Source: Moesziomyces globuligerus
Taxonomy: Eukaryota; Basidiomycota; Ustilaginomycetes; Ustilaginales; Ustilaginaceae
NCBI GenBank assembly: GCA_030849465.1
Contig: JARVLF010000009.1
Coordinates: 62,001 to 126,000, forward strand
Direction: 5' to 3'
Length of the DNA stretch: 64,000 nt
Shown here: piece after piece, positions 41,869-52,571 of the stretch
How the letters are laid out: every line of letters begins with the position of its first letter
How positions within the stretch are numbered: the first letter of the stretch is position 1
Made by a program: the position numbers and the translations under genes
Notes under the pieces: model-generated
The model's database searches: none
What the model saw: the letters and a program-made list of their open reading frames with translations, nothing else
What the model was told of the DNA's origin: nothing

Positions 41869-43731
41869 GGCGAGTAGCTTGCTCTGTGGGCTGCTGTGGA
41901 CCGTGGACAAAGAGGTAGGGGGGGGGGGGTGTATGTCGATTGTGGGTGATGTGCGGCTTGGCTGTTCAACTCTTCGCGCCGTCGTGGACCGGGAGCGAGT
42001 GGAGTCGACTCGAAAAAGCTGGACCGAGCGCCGACAGGAGCCCCGATGTGGCGATTGCGCCACGCCCAATCGAGATCGTTTTCGAGGTGTTCGTTTTGGA
42101 GGTCCCCTCTTTTTGGAGGATTTTCTTTGTTCTTTTTTGTTTGGTTTTTGTGAGTTTGAGGTGCAATTTAGGGGTCGACGGTTTTGGCGGAAGCAGGAAC
42201 CCTTTCTTTGCGGCGGAGGCGTCGAGCCGAGCGGTCGCTTGAGGTTGGCGAGCTGTCTTGGAAGCGTTGCCGCCGCTGCCGATCCCCGCCCCACGGCCAT
42301 CCGCCACGCTTCACTGCGCCAAGCAAGCGCAGACCACGCCACGGCTTCTCTCGCTCGCTCCAAGCTACAGTACTGCTCGCAGGGGTTCGGCGTTCGAATG
42401 GCGTGGGCAAAGTGCATGCCGACTGAGCCAGCAGGCAGCAGCGTTTGAAAAAATCGCAAGCTCGAGTTCGAGCCGCCCCAATGCATGCAACCGCAACCGG
42501 ACCTGCACACGAGCAGAGGGATCGACGGATCTTCCCACGCGCGGCAAACGCAAATTCGATGCATCCAAACGGCTCGTCCGAAGAAGCGGTCCAGCGTAAA
42601 ACTGCTCTCGGCTGCTTCGGACAGTGCCGATCTCTTTGCCAGTGCCAGTGCCAGTGCCAATGCCAAGGGCTACGAAATAGTGAGAGAGAGCAGGTCGGAG
42701 TTGGCAGCTGAGTTTGCATCCCGCCGAGCGTATTCAGCGTCTCAGCTTAATCTGGAACCGAGCCGAGCAAGGAAAAAAAAAAGGGTTCGGCCATGCCGAG
42801 AGAGAGATGCACACATGGTTGTGCATAACACCACCGAGGGCTGCAGTGCTCGCATGGTTGATGGTGTATGCCCTCTCCACGCTGCAGAGCTGTTTCGAGC
42901 CGCCGTCCGCTCCTTGCACTGCGCCTCCATCGTAGTCACGTCGATCCCCGACTCCGCATTCCCGCATCTCAGCTTCCACATCAGCCATGCATTCAGTCCA
43001 GAATCGTCTCTGCTGAAGCCTGCCCACGCACTCACGCACGCAAGCCTCAGCAAGAGACCAACACCAGCAGCCGCCCTCCCCTCCCTATCCCCCAACACCG
43101 TATCCATTGTTCACCAACACGCACCCGCAGCTTGCCTCCTCGCCATACTGCACACAACCAAGTCCCTTTCTTGCAACCTAAACGCAAAGCCCAACCCCCA
43201 CCACGCTCGACGTCGCTGCATATAGAGAACGTTCCGCAATTGCGATAGACACATCCGACTTCATCTGTGGGACCCACACCTTGGACACGCTCGGACCATT
43301 GGCAATACGTAGCGTCACCGCTCGCGCTCATACTCGCCAATTCGGCCCTTCCGCATCTTGTCCATCCAGCTGTCGCACCAGCACACGCACCATCAGGCGC
43401 GACCAGGCATCGCCCTGACCAGCTCATCAGTCTTTATCGTCACCTCACCTCGCTCGAACCGTATCCAACCTACCAGTTCGAACCGCGTCTCGACAATCTA
43501 CACGCACGGATCGCCTCGTGCTTCAGCCCGCTCCTGCCGCTGCACGCAAAGACCGCCCCGCCCCGCTGCTGCTGGCTCCCGCGCTCACACCTCACGCACC
43601 CGCGCACGCCGCATGCTCCCACACGCCCCTGTCGAGCGCTAAACACACCTCCCGCCACGCTTCAGCCCCGAGGAAATTACGGTGCACTGTCGCTGCCGCC
43701 GCCCAAGATCTCGGCGCGCCCCGCTCGCGAC
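41869..43731. other. Divergent promoter region (ESS1 / gene at 43732)
   Basis: Nearly 1.9 kb. It contains an 11-base G run at 41919-41929 and a TGCCAG hexamer repeat at 42637-42666. From about 42950 to 43730 it becomes C/A-rich, as in a long 5' leader, and part of it is an in-frame extension of the gene at 43732 (from 43267). No separate gene is supported. Confidence 0.5.
42637..42666. repeat. TGCCAG hexamer repeat
   Basis: Three TGCCAG and two TGCCAA units run in tandem. Confidence 0.75.
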
Positions 43732-45822
43732 ATGTCGCCCTCGACCTCGCTCTACACCGCACCACCTCCCTCCTTGACCGCCGCTCGACTGCCTCCCTCG
43801 CCCCGCTTCCGCCATCCCGCTGCTGCAGTCTCTTGCTTCAAGCCGCTGCCTTCGGTGCCCAAGGACGTGGATGCCGACTACGGCCTCGACGACGACGGCT
43901 CGGAACTAGTGCTCCAGCCTCGCCCTTCGCTCACCCTCGCCGCTCACGCAGACGCTCCCATCGAGTCCGACATCTCCACCGCCTCGCCCACCAGCACCGC
44001 CTCGTCGTCCATGCAGGCCGACTGGCACGAGACCTCGCTCCGAAACCAGGTCGCCAAGCTCTCGATCAACTACACCGACCTCGACCTCACCCTCACCGAG
44101 CAGCCCAGCGTCTTTGGCCTCCGCCGCCGCATCGTCGCTGCGGCTCTCGACCACGTCGCTCAGCGACCCGACGTGCCAGCAGATCAGCCGCGACAGCCAC
44201 GCCAATTTCACGAGAACGGACTTGGAGACTGGCTCTCGGCCCAACCGCCGTCCAGCAGTCAGTGGAAGGACAGGATCCTGCGCAAGAAAAAGTCGTTCGG
44301 CCTGCGCTCCAGCACCAAAGCGGCCAAGGCGCAGGCCAACGCCGCCGCCTCGATCCATGCTTCTACGCTCGGCAGCGCCTCGATCGCCTCGGACGGCGGC
44401 GGCGCACGCAGCCGCTCCGGCTCGGTGACCGGCTCGACCTCGTCGCACGAAAAGATGCTCCGTCGCGACAAGGAGCTCGCGCAGCGCGAGGCCGACTTTG
44501 ACCTCGTCGTCCTCAGTCGCTTCGAGACCGCCGAACTCCGCATGACCGTCTACACCGAGCATCGACGCGGCAGCTGGGTCGTCCAGGGCCCCGCTTCGGC
44601 CGGGGACAAGGTGCTCGACGAGCCGCCGCTGGTCTTTAGTCCTTGGGACTGTCAGATCGACAGCTGTGCGATTGTGGAGCGCAAGAAGCTGCGATCTTTC
44701 ATCGAGCTCAGCGATACGACGTGCGCCGTGCGCTGCACGACGTGCAGCAGTGCGCATCGTCAGCGCCTCGGTCACGAGGCCGACGACCGACGTGTGATGG
44801 CCTGTAGGCATTGCCAGGGGACGGGTGCGGTCAAGACGACGTACGTGGTGTGCGTGACGTTGCGGCAGACCTCGTTCCTCCCGCTCATGCTGCCGGCAAG
44901 GCACAGGGCAGGCAAGCATCAAGACGCCTTCCGGCCCTATCTACCACGCACGAGCGTCGCCATGTCGCACGTCGATGTGCTGAGGATGCGCAGCTTGGAG
45001 GCGGTCAGGACGTGTGCGCTGCGCGTCGGCCGTGTGCACTGGCGCGAACACGACGCCCGCTTGCTGGTCGCCAAGGCGGTGTTGGAGCGGAGGAGCTGCA
45101 ACAGCGTCGCGGTGATCAACCGCACCAACGGCCGCTTCCGCACCTTTGACATCACAGACGGTGGCTTTGTCCGCGGCAACCGAGGCGCCGGATTGGTCGA
45201 GGAGGAGAGTCGGATCACCGAAACGGCCGAGCTGACCGAGGCGCTGGCCAGGTTGCCCATCACGGCTCTGGTTCATCCCGAGGCGACGCATCGGTTTGTA
45301 GATCTCGAGCTGGTGGATATGGCGAGGAGCAAGGAGTTGTCGATCGAGCTACCCTCTGGGCCCAACTCGCCGAGCATTCGTACATTTGGCAGCAGTACGG
45401 ATGGATCCTACTCGCCCTCTGCGTTCTCCTTCTTTCAGCGCGCAGGTGGTGCAGGCGAGACCGCCAGATCGTTGGGCGACGCTTCGCACGACGCGTCGAC
45501 GCAGGGCGGTAGCTGGGACCGTACCTTGCCGCATGCCGGATCGAACGACTCGAGACGCACAGCGGACGAGGCCGAGATCCCACGCAGCGGATCGGTCTCC
45601 CGATGGCAGCTGCCGCCGCTCGATCTACCGGCAGCGACCAACGCGCCCATCATGACCGCGCAGCCGCCGATGCACGCCGAAGGCGCGGTGGGTAACATGT
45701 CGGCAGTACGCAAGCCCTGGACCAAGTACGCTCCATCCTCGCCGTCCCTCAGCGCCAAATCGGTGGGTCCAGCCAGTGCGGCCTCCAGCTCGCGCGCTGG
45801 TCTCGCCCGCATCGGTGCCTGA
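43732..45822 (+). CDS. Uncharacterised protein with paired Cys motifs (half DnaJ-type zinc finger, SSUH2-like?)
   Basis: A single exon of 696 residues from the ATG at 43732 (MSPSTSLYTAPPPS). The frame is open from 43267, but the extra 155 residues are leader-like low complexity. The N-terminal third is disordered. Residues about 235-530 look folded, with LVVLSRFETAELRMTVYTEH, then CAVRCTTCSSAHRQR and, about 30 residues later, CRHCQGTGAVKTTYVVCVTL. The CxxC and CxxCxGxG pair resembles one zinc site of DnaJ-type or SSUH2-like proteins, which is a visual impression. The C terminus is S/P-rich. There is no signal peptide or membrane segment. The function is unknown. Confidence 0.8.
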   Translation: MSPSTSLYTAPPPSLTAARLPPSPRFRHPAAAVSCFKPLPSVPKDVDADYGLDDDGSELVLQPRPSLTLAAHADAPIESDISTASPTSTASSSMQADWHETSLRNQVAKLSINYTDLDLTLTEQPSVFGLRRRIVAAALDHVAQRPDVPADQPRQPRQFHENGLGDWLSAQPPSSSQWKDRILRKKKSFGLRSSTKAAKAQANAAASIHASTLGSASIASDGGGARSRSGSVTGSTSSHEKMLRRDKELAQREADFDLVVLSRFETAELRMTVYTEHRRGSWVVQGPASAGDKVLDEPPLVFSPWDCQIDSCAIVERKKLRSFIELSDTTCAVRCTTCSSAHRQRLGHEADDRRVMACRHCQGTGAVKTTYVVCVTLRQTSFLPLMLPARHRAGKHQDAFRPYLPRTSVAMSHVDVLRMRSLEAVRTCALRVGRVHWREHDARLLVAKAVLERRSCNSVAVINRTNGRFRTFDITDGGFVRGNRGAGLVEEESRITETAELTEALARLPITALVHPEATHRFVDLELVDMARSKELSIELPSGPNSPSIRTFGSSTDGSYSPSAFSFFQRAGGAGETARSLGDASHDASTQGGSWDRTLPHAGSNDSRRTADEAEIPRSGSVSRWQLPPLDLPAATNAPIMTAQPPMHAEGAVGNMSAVRKPWTKYAPSSPSLSAKSVGPASAASSSRAGLARIGA

Positions 45823-46521
45823 AAGATGCCTCCCACCCTGTTTCCGGTTTTTAGTCGCTTCCTTGGTTCCATGTAAAGGGTATTGTACATCGTATGCACG
45901 CAACGCAACGCAATTCGTCTTTGTCTTCTCACGCACATAGCACACACGATCGCAAGCAGGATGGAGAGGTCATAGAATTACACTAGCAGCCGAAAGCGAG
46001 AAAGGGCAGACGAGGGAGCGCGAGGGGAAGAGAGAGAGAAAGTCAGCTCGGTTGTCTGGAGAAAAGCGGGGGGGGGGGGGGGGGGGCTGTCGAATTCTGC
46101 AATTTAGCCGAGACGAGACGCGTCCAGTGCCAAGCGGCGCGTGCGCGTCGGGCAACTCGAGACAAAGGGAAGAGCAACGAGGACCGAGAGCAAACGAGGG
46201 TGGTGTGTGCGTCGAGTCGTCGGTGGGCGAGAAGGGAATGGAGGGGGTTGGATGGATTGGATTCGCACCTCGTCCCAAATTGGAAATATCACCGGCTCTA
46301 CAAGTTGCCCCGTTCGCCAAGGTCCTAGAGCTCTATCCGATGCCATCCACCTCGGTATAGATGTATTTACTTACTGTAGGGACGTGGCGACTGCGGGAGA
46401 GCCCACGGCTGATGGCAAAAAGGGCCTGGCCAAAAGCGCATAGAGGCTGGGATGCAGAAGCACGCAAGGAACGCGTGGCAAGAGGAGGCGGCGACCCCAG
46501 GGAGGAAGGGAGGCGGGGGGA
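45823..46521. other. Convergent intergenic region with a long G run
   Basis: Holds the 3' UTRs of the gene at 43732 (+) and of the small HMG-like gene (-). It includes an uninterrupted run of 19 G at 46068-46086. No gene is present. Confidence 0.55.
46068..46086. repeat. Poly-G tract (19 G)
   Basis: The longest homopolymer in the window, in a convergent intergenic region. Confidence 0.85.
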
Positions 46522-46707
46522 TCAGGCCTTGTTCTTGGGGTTCTCCTTGGAGCTGGCCCAGGAGGTGGCGGCGAGCTTGAAGCGCTCCTTGTGCGAGAGC
46601 GAGGGCTTCTCGGTCTTGAGGACGGCGAGCTGGTCCTTCATGTACTTGTTGTAGGCCGAGGTCTTGCCCTTCTTGGCACCCGCTGCACCGGACTTCTTGG
46701 GAGGCAT
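46522..46707 (-). CDS. Small basic HMG/YABBY-like protein, 61 residues
   Basis: MPPKKSGAAGAKKGKTSAYN opens a 61-residue lysine-rich protein. The pattern TSAYNKYMKDQL...PSLSHKERFKLAATSWASS and NPKN resembles the HMG-like helical segment of YABBY and related small fungal proteins (AYNxxM, HKExFKxAAxxW). Such proteins are probably DNA- or chromatin-associated. The start ATG at 46707 is chosen because it begins the conserved MPPK; the frame upstream is leader. Codon bias is strong, suggesting high expression. There is no intron. The DNA-binding role is inferred from the motif, not shown. Confidence 0.8.
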   Translation of the reverse strand: MPPKKSGAAGAKKGKTSAYNKYMKDQLAVLKTEKPSLSHKERFKLAATSWASSKENPKNKA

Positions 46708-47578
46708 GGTTGGTTGAGGGTTGGAGTGGGGAGTGGAAGGAGGAAGGAGAAAAGGAGTTACACGGGAGAAAAAATCGAGGTGGATGGAGGGTGGTCGAAG
46801 AGGAAGGGGATATGGAAGGAGCGGGTATTTGAATGGATGAGGAGGGGGGGGGGGGCGGAGTGGATCAGAGACGCGAAGTGAGTGAGTGGGCGAGCGACAC
46901 GACGAGCACACGGAGCGGGTCAAGGGGCCTGGAGGGCGGAGGCGGAGCTTTGGGCCATGGGAGGGATGCATGCAGGGCGAGTGCAAACGAGACCCTGTCG
47001 TGCTGTCGGCGTGCAGTTGCGCAGTCGTGCAGTCGGGGGGCCCTGGGCAGAGTGTGGAAGCTCTCTGCCTCGCGTCCCCACACGCTGTCCGCACCCGCGC
47101 CACGTCGGCTCGCCGCTTGTTGCGCTGCGATTCAACACGACACGACTCGTTTATGATAGTTGCAGACCTGCGTCGTCTCGGGGCGTGCTAGACACCTGCT
47201 CTCGCTCTGCCGCTCGACGGACGCGTGCAGATCACGGGAAACAAAGCAGCGATGCATGCGTGCTCGCTCCAACTAAGCTCTGGAATGAAGCCAATTTTCT
47301 CTCTCTCTCCCGCGCTTCGTCCTCACGTCTCCGTTTCTCTCCCAGCCGCGCTCGGCGTGACTTGTGCGGTGATGCACCACAGAATGTACTGTAGTGCTGC
47401 GGCAGCGGGTGGCGGACTGACTGTCGCTTCCCCCCTTCTTGCCGTCTGGCGGCGGTGGAAGGCTTCGGCTCGTCCCCGACGGCTCGACGCGCAGCGCGTG
47501 TGCATCTCTCGAGGCTCCAGTAGTGCATCCGCTCGAGTGTCAAACGGCGCGTCACGAAATGCCGAAAACGCCTCGCCG

Positions 47579-47593
47579 CCCCCCCCCCCCCCC
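47579..47593. repeat. Poly-C tract (15 C)
   Basis: A homopolymer run in the divergent intergenic region upstream of the kinase gene. Confidence 0.8.
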
Positions 47594-48410
47594 TTTTCCC
47601 GTATCGGGAAGCTCGTGCTTGATCGGCATCCGATTGCCATCCTTCGGCGATTCCGAGATGCGACCCGCACCTTTGTTCGGCTTGGAATGCAGCAGCCCAG
47701 CAGCGCACATTTCGCCTGCTGCTTTCCTTGTCAGCCTGTATCTCTTGTATGATATCTCTTCTACTCCCAAATGAAATGATGAATCGCAAAAGTTCTTTGC
47801 TCCGTGTGGGCTTGCGTGGCGGGTTGAGCCCTGTCTCCGCATTGCCACCTCGGCTCGGGAGCAAGGTCAGGTGGCAGAGCAGTGGGCGCTTTCTTTTTCT
47901 TTTTCTTTTCCGTTGGCATTTTGGGCGTTTTTCGACTTTTCGTTCTTTTTTCGGTGTGGCTCAGCCTTGTGTGAAATAGGACTGGCAACGGTTGGTTGGC
48001 TCTTTCAGCCCGTCAAATTGGCCGATCCTCTCCGCACTCTCAAAGCGCCCGCCCGCTCTTGGGCGCAGTCAACCAGACGAGGCACGTTGGGTGTGGGCGG
48101 CCCACCGCCACTGCACTCCTCTGTGCGCTCAGCTCACCCTCTGACTCCACATTCGACCCCATCTCATCGTTTCAGTCTCGCCCACATCATCCCTGGATCC
48201 CACCTCATCTCGCCCTCGACACAGAGACACAAAAAGGCGTCCGTCCACTGCCGCGCTCTCTCCAGGATCCGCGCGCCGCCAGACCTCGTTCTTCCTCCTC
48301 AACACGCCGCGCTCCTCATCGCCCTCCGGTTCATGCTGCACTCCGCTCCGGCCACCTGCCAGCAACCATCTTTTTGGCGCCCGCTCCGTTGATCACTCCA
48401 CCTACTCCAT

Positions 48411-48432
48411 CGTCGTCGTCGTCGTCGTCGTC
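48411..48432 (+). repeat. CGT trinucleotide repeat in the kinase leader
   Basis: Seven CGT units end about 32 bases before the kinase ATG, probably within the 5' UTR. Confidence 0.8.
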
Positions 48433-48464
48433 CCGTCTTCTCCTACCGCCGTCCCGGCTGACGC

Positions 48465-51400
48465 ATGCAGCCTCCACAGGCTGCCCCGCTTCAGATTCCC
48501 TCCGAGGATGACGTGCCCCTCTTCGACCCTAGCGGCCTCAGCGCCTCCCTCTCCGTCGACGACTGGCACAGCTCCTTCGACCTCAACAGTGTAGCAGCCG
48601 CCCGACTCGGCATCGGCTCGCCCCCCTCCAACTCCAACTCGTTAGCCAACCTCACTCGCTCCGACTCCCGCAACAATACCAGCTCCATCCCCGACACTGA
48701 TCCCACCTCCTCTCACCACGATGATAACCACCACTTGAGGCGCGGCAGGCGGCGCAGAAGCTCCGCAGCTCAGCCCGATCTCGCTACAGCATCGCCCACG
48801 CCAGTCAGCTCTGCCATGCTGCCGCAGAAGGATACCTCTGTCGGCTCCAAAGTCCGCATGTGGTGGGAGCGCAGCGAGGTTGCCACGCCCGACGCTGAGT
48901 CCAGCGATGCCCCAACCGCAAAGACATTGCCACGACCCGAACCGCTTCCGCCATTGCGCACCGACATGCGCACTGCCGAATCGTCTTCCCGAGCAGAAGC
49001 CGCATTCGCCTCTCCCGCCGCGCTCTCGCCCGAATCCGCCTCCCCCGCCGTGCGCTCGCCAGCCGCCGACTTCCTCAGCGCCTTCTCCAGCCTCAACAGC
49101 GTCGTGCAGCCCGCCACCTCGTACGATTCTCGCTCGCTCTCCTACAGCCCCCCGCGTGCCGGTCATCGTAGCCTCGGCGCCTCTCTCATGCGCGACGACA
49201 CCCGCAACGGCTCCGCAGCCGCGCCCGGCTTTGCCTCCTTGCGCGGCCTCGGCAGCGCCGCCGCGCAGCTCTACGATGCCCAGATCACCACCGCCCCCAA
49301 CCCGCCGCCCCGCTGCGACGACGAAGGCGCACGCGTCGGTCCCGCGGGTCGCTATCTGCTCGGCAAGACCATCGGCTTCGGCGGCTTCTCCACCGTTCGC
49401 GAGGGCTGGGACCTCGATGCCGAAGGCCCTCCCGATCCTACCGCCCCCATCATCGATGGTCAGCGCAAGGGCCGCCGCGTCGCCGTCAAAATAGTCTACC
49501 ACGATCCACAGCTCGACTCGCCAGGCCGCGATGCAGGCGCAAGGAAGCAGGGCCAGCCAGTGCGCCAGTCGCACGAGCTCAACATCTGGAAGAGCTTGCC
49601 AGTCCATCCGCATCTGCTCCCGCTACTGCATCACGAGTGCGTCGAACTCGACGCGCCACACGCAGCCGCGTCCACCGCCGGCGGTGGTACAGTTGCGGAG
49701 CTGCTCATCATGCCCTACTGCGACCAGGGCAATCTGCTCGACTTTGTCCGCAGCGAAGGAGGCCTTGCTGTTGTACCCTACGTGCCCAACGGCGAGCACA
49801 TTGCATCGGCAGAAGATCGTAGGTCCGGCTCGGGCTCATGGATGGCTCCGAGCCCAGCGCGCTCATCCATGCAGCTCTCCAGAAGCTCTTCGCTCAAGGC
49901 ATCGATGGAAGACGCGACTCGTCGCCAGTTGGGGTCCAGGACCGGCTCGGGCTTTGCCCTCGCGCGCAACGCCGGCACACATGCCCTCGGGCGTGTCGCC
50001 TCGGTCTCGGCGGCTTCCCAGCTGCGCACCATCCCGGCGGGACACGAGCCAGCGTCCGTCGCCTCATCCCCCGTCTCGGCAGCCGGTAGCACCTCGAGCG
50101 GCTCGAGGCTGATCCGAAGAACGACCAGCCGCACCTCGCGCAGCCAGGGCATTCCGATCGATGCGGCGCGCGAGACGATGCGCCAGCTCGCCTCCGCGCT
50201 CGCCGCGCTCCACATCAAGAGCCAGGTGCTCCACGGCGACCTCAAGCTCGAAAACGTCCTCGGACAGGACCAGGCGTCGTGGAAAAAGCGCCAGCGAATG
50301 TCGGCCACCCAGTCCGACGCCGAGCTGCCGCGGTCGAGGCAGAACAGCACCGGCGGCGGCCTCGCCGATTCCATCGACTCGCTCGCTGCCTCGTCCGTCT
50401 CTTCGCGTCACACGTTCGACATCACCGATGCCGTCATGCCCTGCTGGCGCCTCGCCGACTTTGGCCTCTCCCAGGTCATCGATCCGGCCCAGACAAAGGG
50501 CGGCGCACCCGCCGCACCAGCGCTCATCCGTGCGCTCAAGGAGGAAGCAAAGGAGCCCCGCGAGGCCAAGGCAAGGGGTGCCCAGAGGGCAGGACGAGGT
50601 GGCTCGTTAGCCTATACTGCGCCCGAGTATCTCCGCGCCCAGGGCTGCTCGGGCTCCTCGAGTCCCATGGCGGCCGATGCGGCGGCGGATGACGAGGCCG
50701 AGCTGCCGCCCGAATCACCCTTCGCCGCAGACATGTGGGCGCTTGGCTGCATCCTGTATGCGCTGCTCAGTGGCCGCCTGCCCTTCGCAGACTCGTTCGA
50801 GCCCCGCCTCCAGATGAAGATCGCCAAGGCGCAGTGGGAGGTGCCGCCGCGGCTCAGGCGGCGCGCCGAGCGTCTGGCTTCCGCTTCGACCAGCACGCTC
50901 GTCTCGCAGGCTAGCGTCTCGAATCGCAACAGCTTTGCCGATCGTGCTGGCTCGGCGGAGCCGGCGAGCCTCGTGGACCGGTTCGCCTTCAGTCAGCGGC
51001 GCAGTGCGTCTGGTGCGCCGGCGCGCGGGCCCACGAGCTTGGGCACGATGGATCTCAGCGCCTCGCTGCCATCTCTCGCACCGCGCGAGAGGCAGGCCAC
51101 CGAGCCCGCGACGAGTGCGCTGCCGAGGAGGATGATGGCTGTTCATTCGGAACAGGTCGTCGGCTCGGCGCCGGGCCGCGCGCATCACGTCGAGAGCTTC
51201 GAGATCAACCACGTCGCCAAGGCGAGGGCGGACGTGGAGGAGGATCCCGAGTCCGACGACGATTCGGACCTCGATCCGGCGTGGGACGGCCTCAGCTGGG
51301 ATCGTGCTGCGGTGCGCCAGGTGCTGCGCGGGCTGCTCGAGCCCGATCCGCGCCGAAGGTGGACGGTCGAGCAGCTGTGTGCCAGCGCCTGGATCCGGCA

Positions 51401-52571
51401 GGAGGGCGAGCCGGCTGGCATTGCAGCTGTCCAACCACCTGCATTGCTTCCGAGCAATGCCTCGGCACTCCGCAGCGGGCAATCAACATCGACAGCCACA
51501 ATTGCCGATGCGACGGACGCGGCCGGCGTGGAGGCAGAACGAAGCGCTTGGGTCGGCTCGGCATCCAGATCGAGTCTCAGCCTGACCGAGCCGCCGGCCC
51601 AGCCATCGCCTGCGGCCACGCCGAGCTTCGAAAAAGCCAACGTTGACGAGCAATTGCAGCGCCTCGAGCGCGGGCGTCGGTCGTCAAGCCTGGCTCGAAC
51701 GCGGCCCGTGCAGCCGGGCATGGATGGCTCGGCGGCTGCGTCAGCTACGGCGTCGCCGGCGATCTCGGCAGACGAAGGCGCAAGCAGTGCGCAGCGACGC
51801 TCGCGCTCGACGTCCCGCATTGCCGGCGCGGCGTACCGCGATTCGAGCCGCACGCGCAGCACGGATGTCAGCGGAAGCTCGACTCCCAACCGCGATCGAG
51901 ATCCGGCGTGGATCGCACACCATCTCGGCAGCTCGTTCAACTCGCAAGGCTGGGTGCAGAGTGCGAGCCGCGACCGCTGCGACAGCCCCGCCGAGTCCGA
52001 GAGGCGCGGAAGGCTGCCGAGGTCGCGCATGGCCGACCTGGACGAGAACACGACGTGGAATGGTGAGGACGGCACGAGCAGCGACAGCAGAGCCGGATCG
52101 CATGCACCCGGCTCCGTGCACAGGGCGGGCGCGATCGCCATTCAAGGCCGCAGCGCATCGCGGAGCCGCAGCAGGCACAGTGGCGAGTCGGGCTCGCCCG
52201 AGCGCTTCGTGGGCCGCAGAAGCATCTCGAGGTCCAGGTCGACGTATTCCCTCTCGCACGAGGCCGGCGTACCGGGCTCGCTGCTGTACGGCAGGAGTGT
52301 AGAGGTGCAGCCTCAGGTGGCGCCGATCGCCGCAGACCATACCCAGGCCCAGAGATCGTCGACTGCCAGAAGCAGGTCCCGCGCCCCAGACGCCCTTGCT
52401 CAGATCCTGGGCAGGCAGAGGTCGAGGAGCAGATCGAGGATGCGAGAGGGCAATGTCGGCGTAGGGCTCGGTCTGGCCCAGCCAGGTGCAGCGACAAGGA
52501 AGAGCGCCGCTGCGCCCTCGGACTCGGAGCACGAACATGAGGCCAGGGGACGGGCACGCGATAGGAGGTGA
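48465..52571 (+). CDS. Large serine/threonine protein kinase with an HGD catalytic loop and inserts
   Basis: A single exon of 1368 residues. The N-terminal about 290 residues are disordered. The kinase domain begins at GRYLLGKTIGFGGFSTVREG (about 294), with the ATP-binding lysine in RRVAVKIV (about 341). The catalytic loop reads HGDLKLEN (His590-Gly-Asp592), so Gly replaces the usual Arg. DFG is at 665-667 (ADFGLS), followed by GSLAYTAPEYL and MWALGCILYALLSGRLPF. Two inserts interrupt the domain: about 120 residues of S-rich sequence before the catalytic helix, and about 60 extra residues between HGD and DFG. A distal segment WDRAAVRQVLRGLLEPDPRR (about 945-964) closes the fold. The C-terminal about 380 residues are RS/S-rich. 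Asp592, Lys and DFG are intact, so activity is likely. Orthology within fungal kinases is not assigned. Confidence 0.88.
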   Translation: MQPPQAAPLQIPSEDDVPLFDPSGLSASLSVDDWHSSFDLNSVAAARLGIGSPPSNSNSLANLTRSDSRNNTSSIPDTDPTSSHHDDNHHLRRGRRRRSSAAQPDLATASPTPVSSAMLPQKDTSVGSKVRMWWERSEVATPDAESSDAPTAKTLPRPEPLPPLRTDMRTAESSSRAEAAFASPAALSPESASPAVRSPAADFLSAFSSLNSVVQPATSYDSRSLSYSPPRAGHRSLGASLMRDDTRNGSAAAPGFASLRGLGSAAAQLYDAQITTAPNPPPRCDDEGARVGPAGRYLLGKTIGFGGFSTVREGWDLDAEGPPDPTAPIIDGQRKGRRVAVKIVYHDPQLDSPGRDAGARKQGQPVRQSHELNIWKSLPVHPHLLPLLHHECVELDAPHAAASTAGGGTVAELLIMPYCDQGNLLDFVRSEGGLAVVPYVPNGEHIASAEDRRSGSGSWMAPSPARSSMQLSRSSSLKASMEDATRRQLGSRTGSGFALARNAGTHALGRVASVSAASQLRTIPAGHEPASVASSPVSAAGSTSSGSRLIRRTTSRTSRSQGIPIDAARETMRQLASALAALHIKSQVLHGDLKLENVLGQDQASWKKRQRMSATQSDAELPRSRQNSTGGGLADSIDSLAASSVSSRHTFDITDAVMPCWRLADFGLSQVIDPAQTKGGAPAAPALIRALKEEAKEPREAKARGAQRAGRGGSLAYTAPEYLRAQGCSGSSSPMAADAAADDEAELPPESPFAADMWALGCILYALLSGRLPFADSFEPRLQMKIAKAQWEVPPRLRRRAERLASASTSTLVSQASVSNRNSFADRAGSAEPASLVDRFAFSQRRSASGAPARGPTSLGTMDLSASLPSLAPRERQATEPATSALPRRMMAVHSEQVVGSAPGRAHHVESFEINHVAKARADVEEDPESDDDSDLDPAWDGLSWDRAAVRQVLRGLLEPDPRRRWTVEQLCASAWIRQEGEPAGIAAVQPPALLPSNASALRSGQSTSTATIADATDAAGVEAERSAWVGSASRSSLSLTEPPAQPSPAATPSFEKANVDEQLQRLERGRRSSSLARTRPVQPGMDGSAAASATASPAISADEGASSAQRRSRSTSRIAGAAYRDSSRTRSTDVSGSSTPNRDRDPAWIAHHLGSSFNSQGWVQSASRDRCDSPAESERRGRLPRSRMADLDENTTWNGEDGTSSDSRAGSHAPGSVHRAGAIAIQGRSASRSRSRHSGESGSPERFVGRRSISRSRSTYSLSHEAGVPGSLLYGRSVEVQPQVAPIAADHTQAQRSSTARSRSRAPDALAQILGRQRSRSRSRMREGNVGVGLGLAQPGAATRKSAAAPSDSEHEHEARGRARDRR

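Larger units (their letters stand above)
46708..48464. other. Divergent promoter region (HMG-like gene / protein kinase)
   Basis: 1.76 kb without a supported gene. It contains a 12-base G run (46844-46855), a 15-base C run (47579-47593) and a CGT trinucleotide run (48411-48432) just before the kinase ATG. From about 48020 it is C-rich leader-like sequence. Confidence 0.5.
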
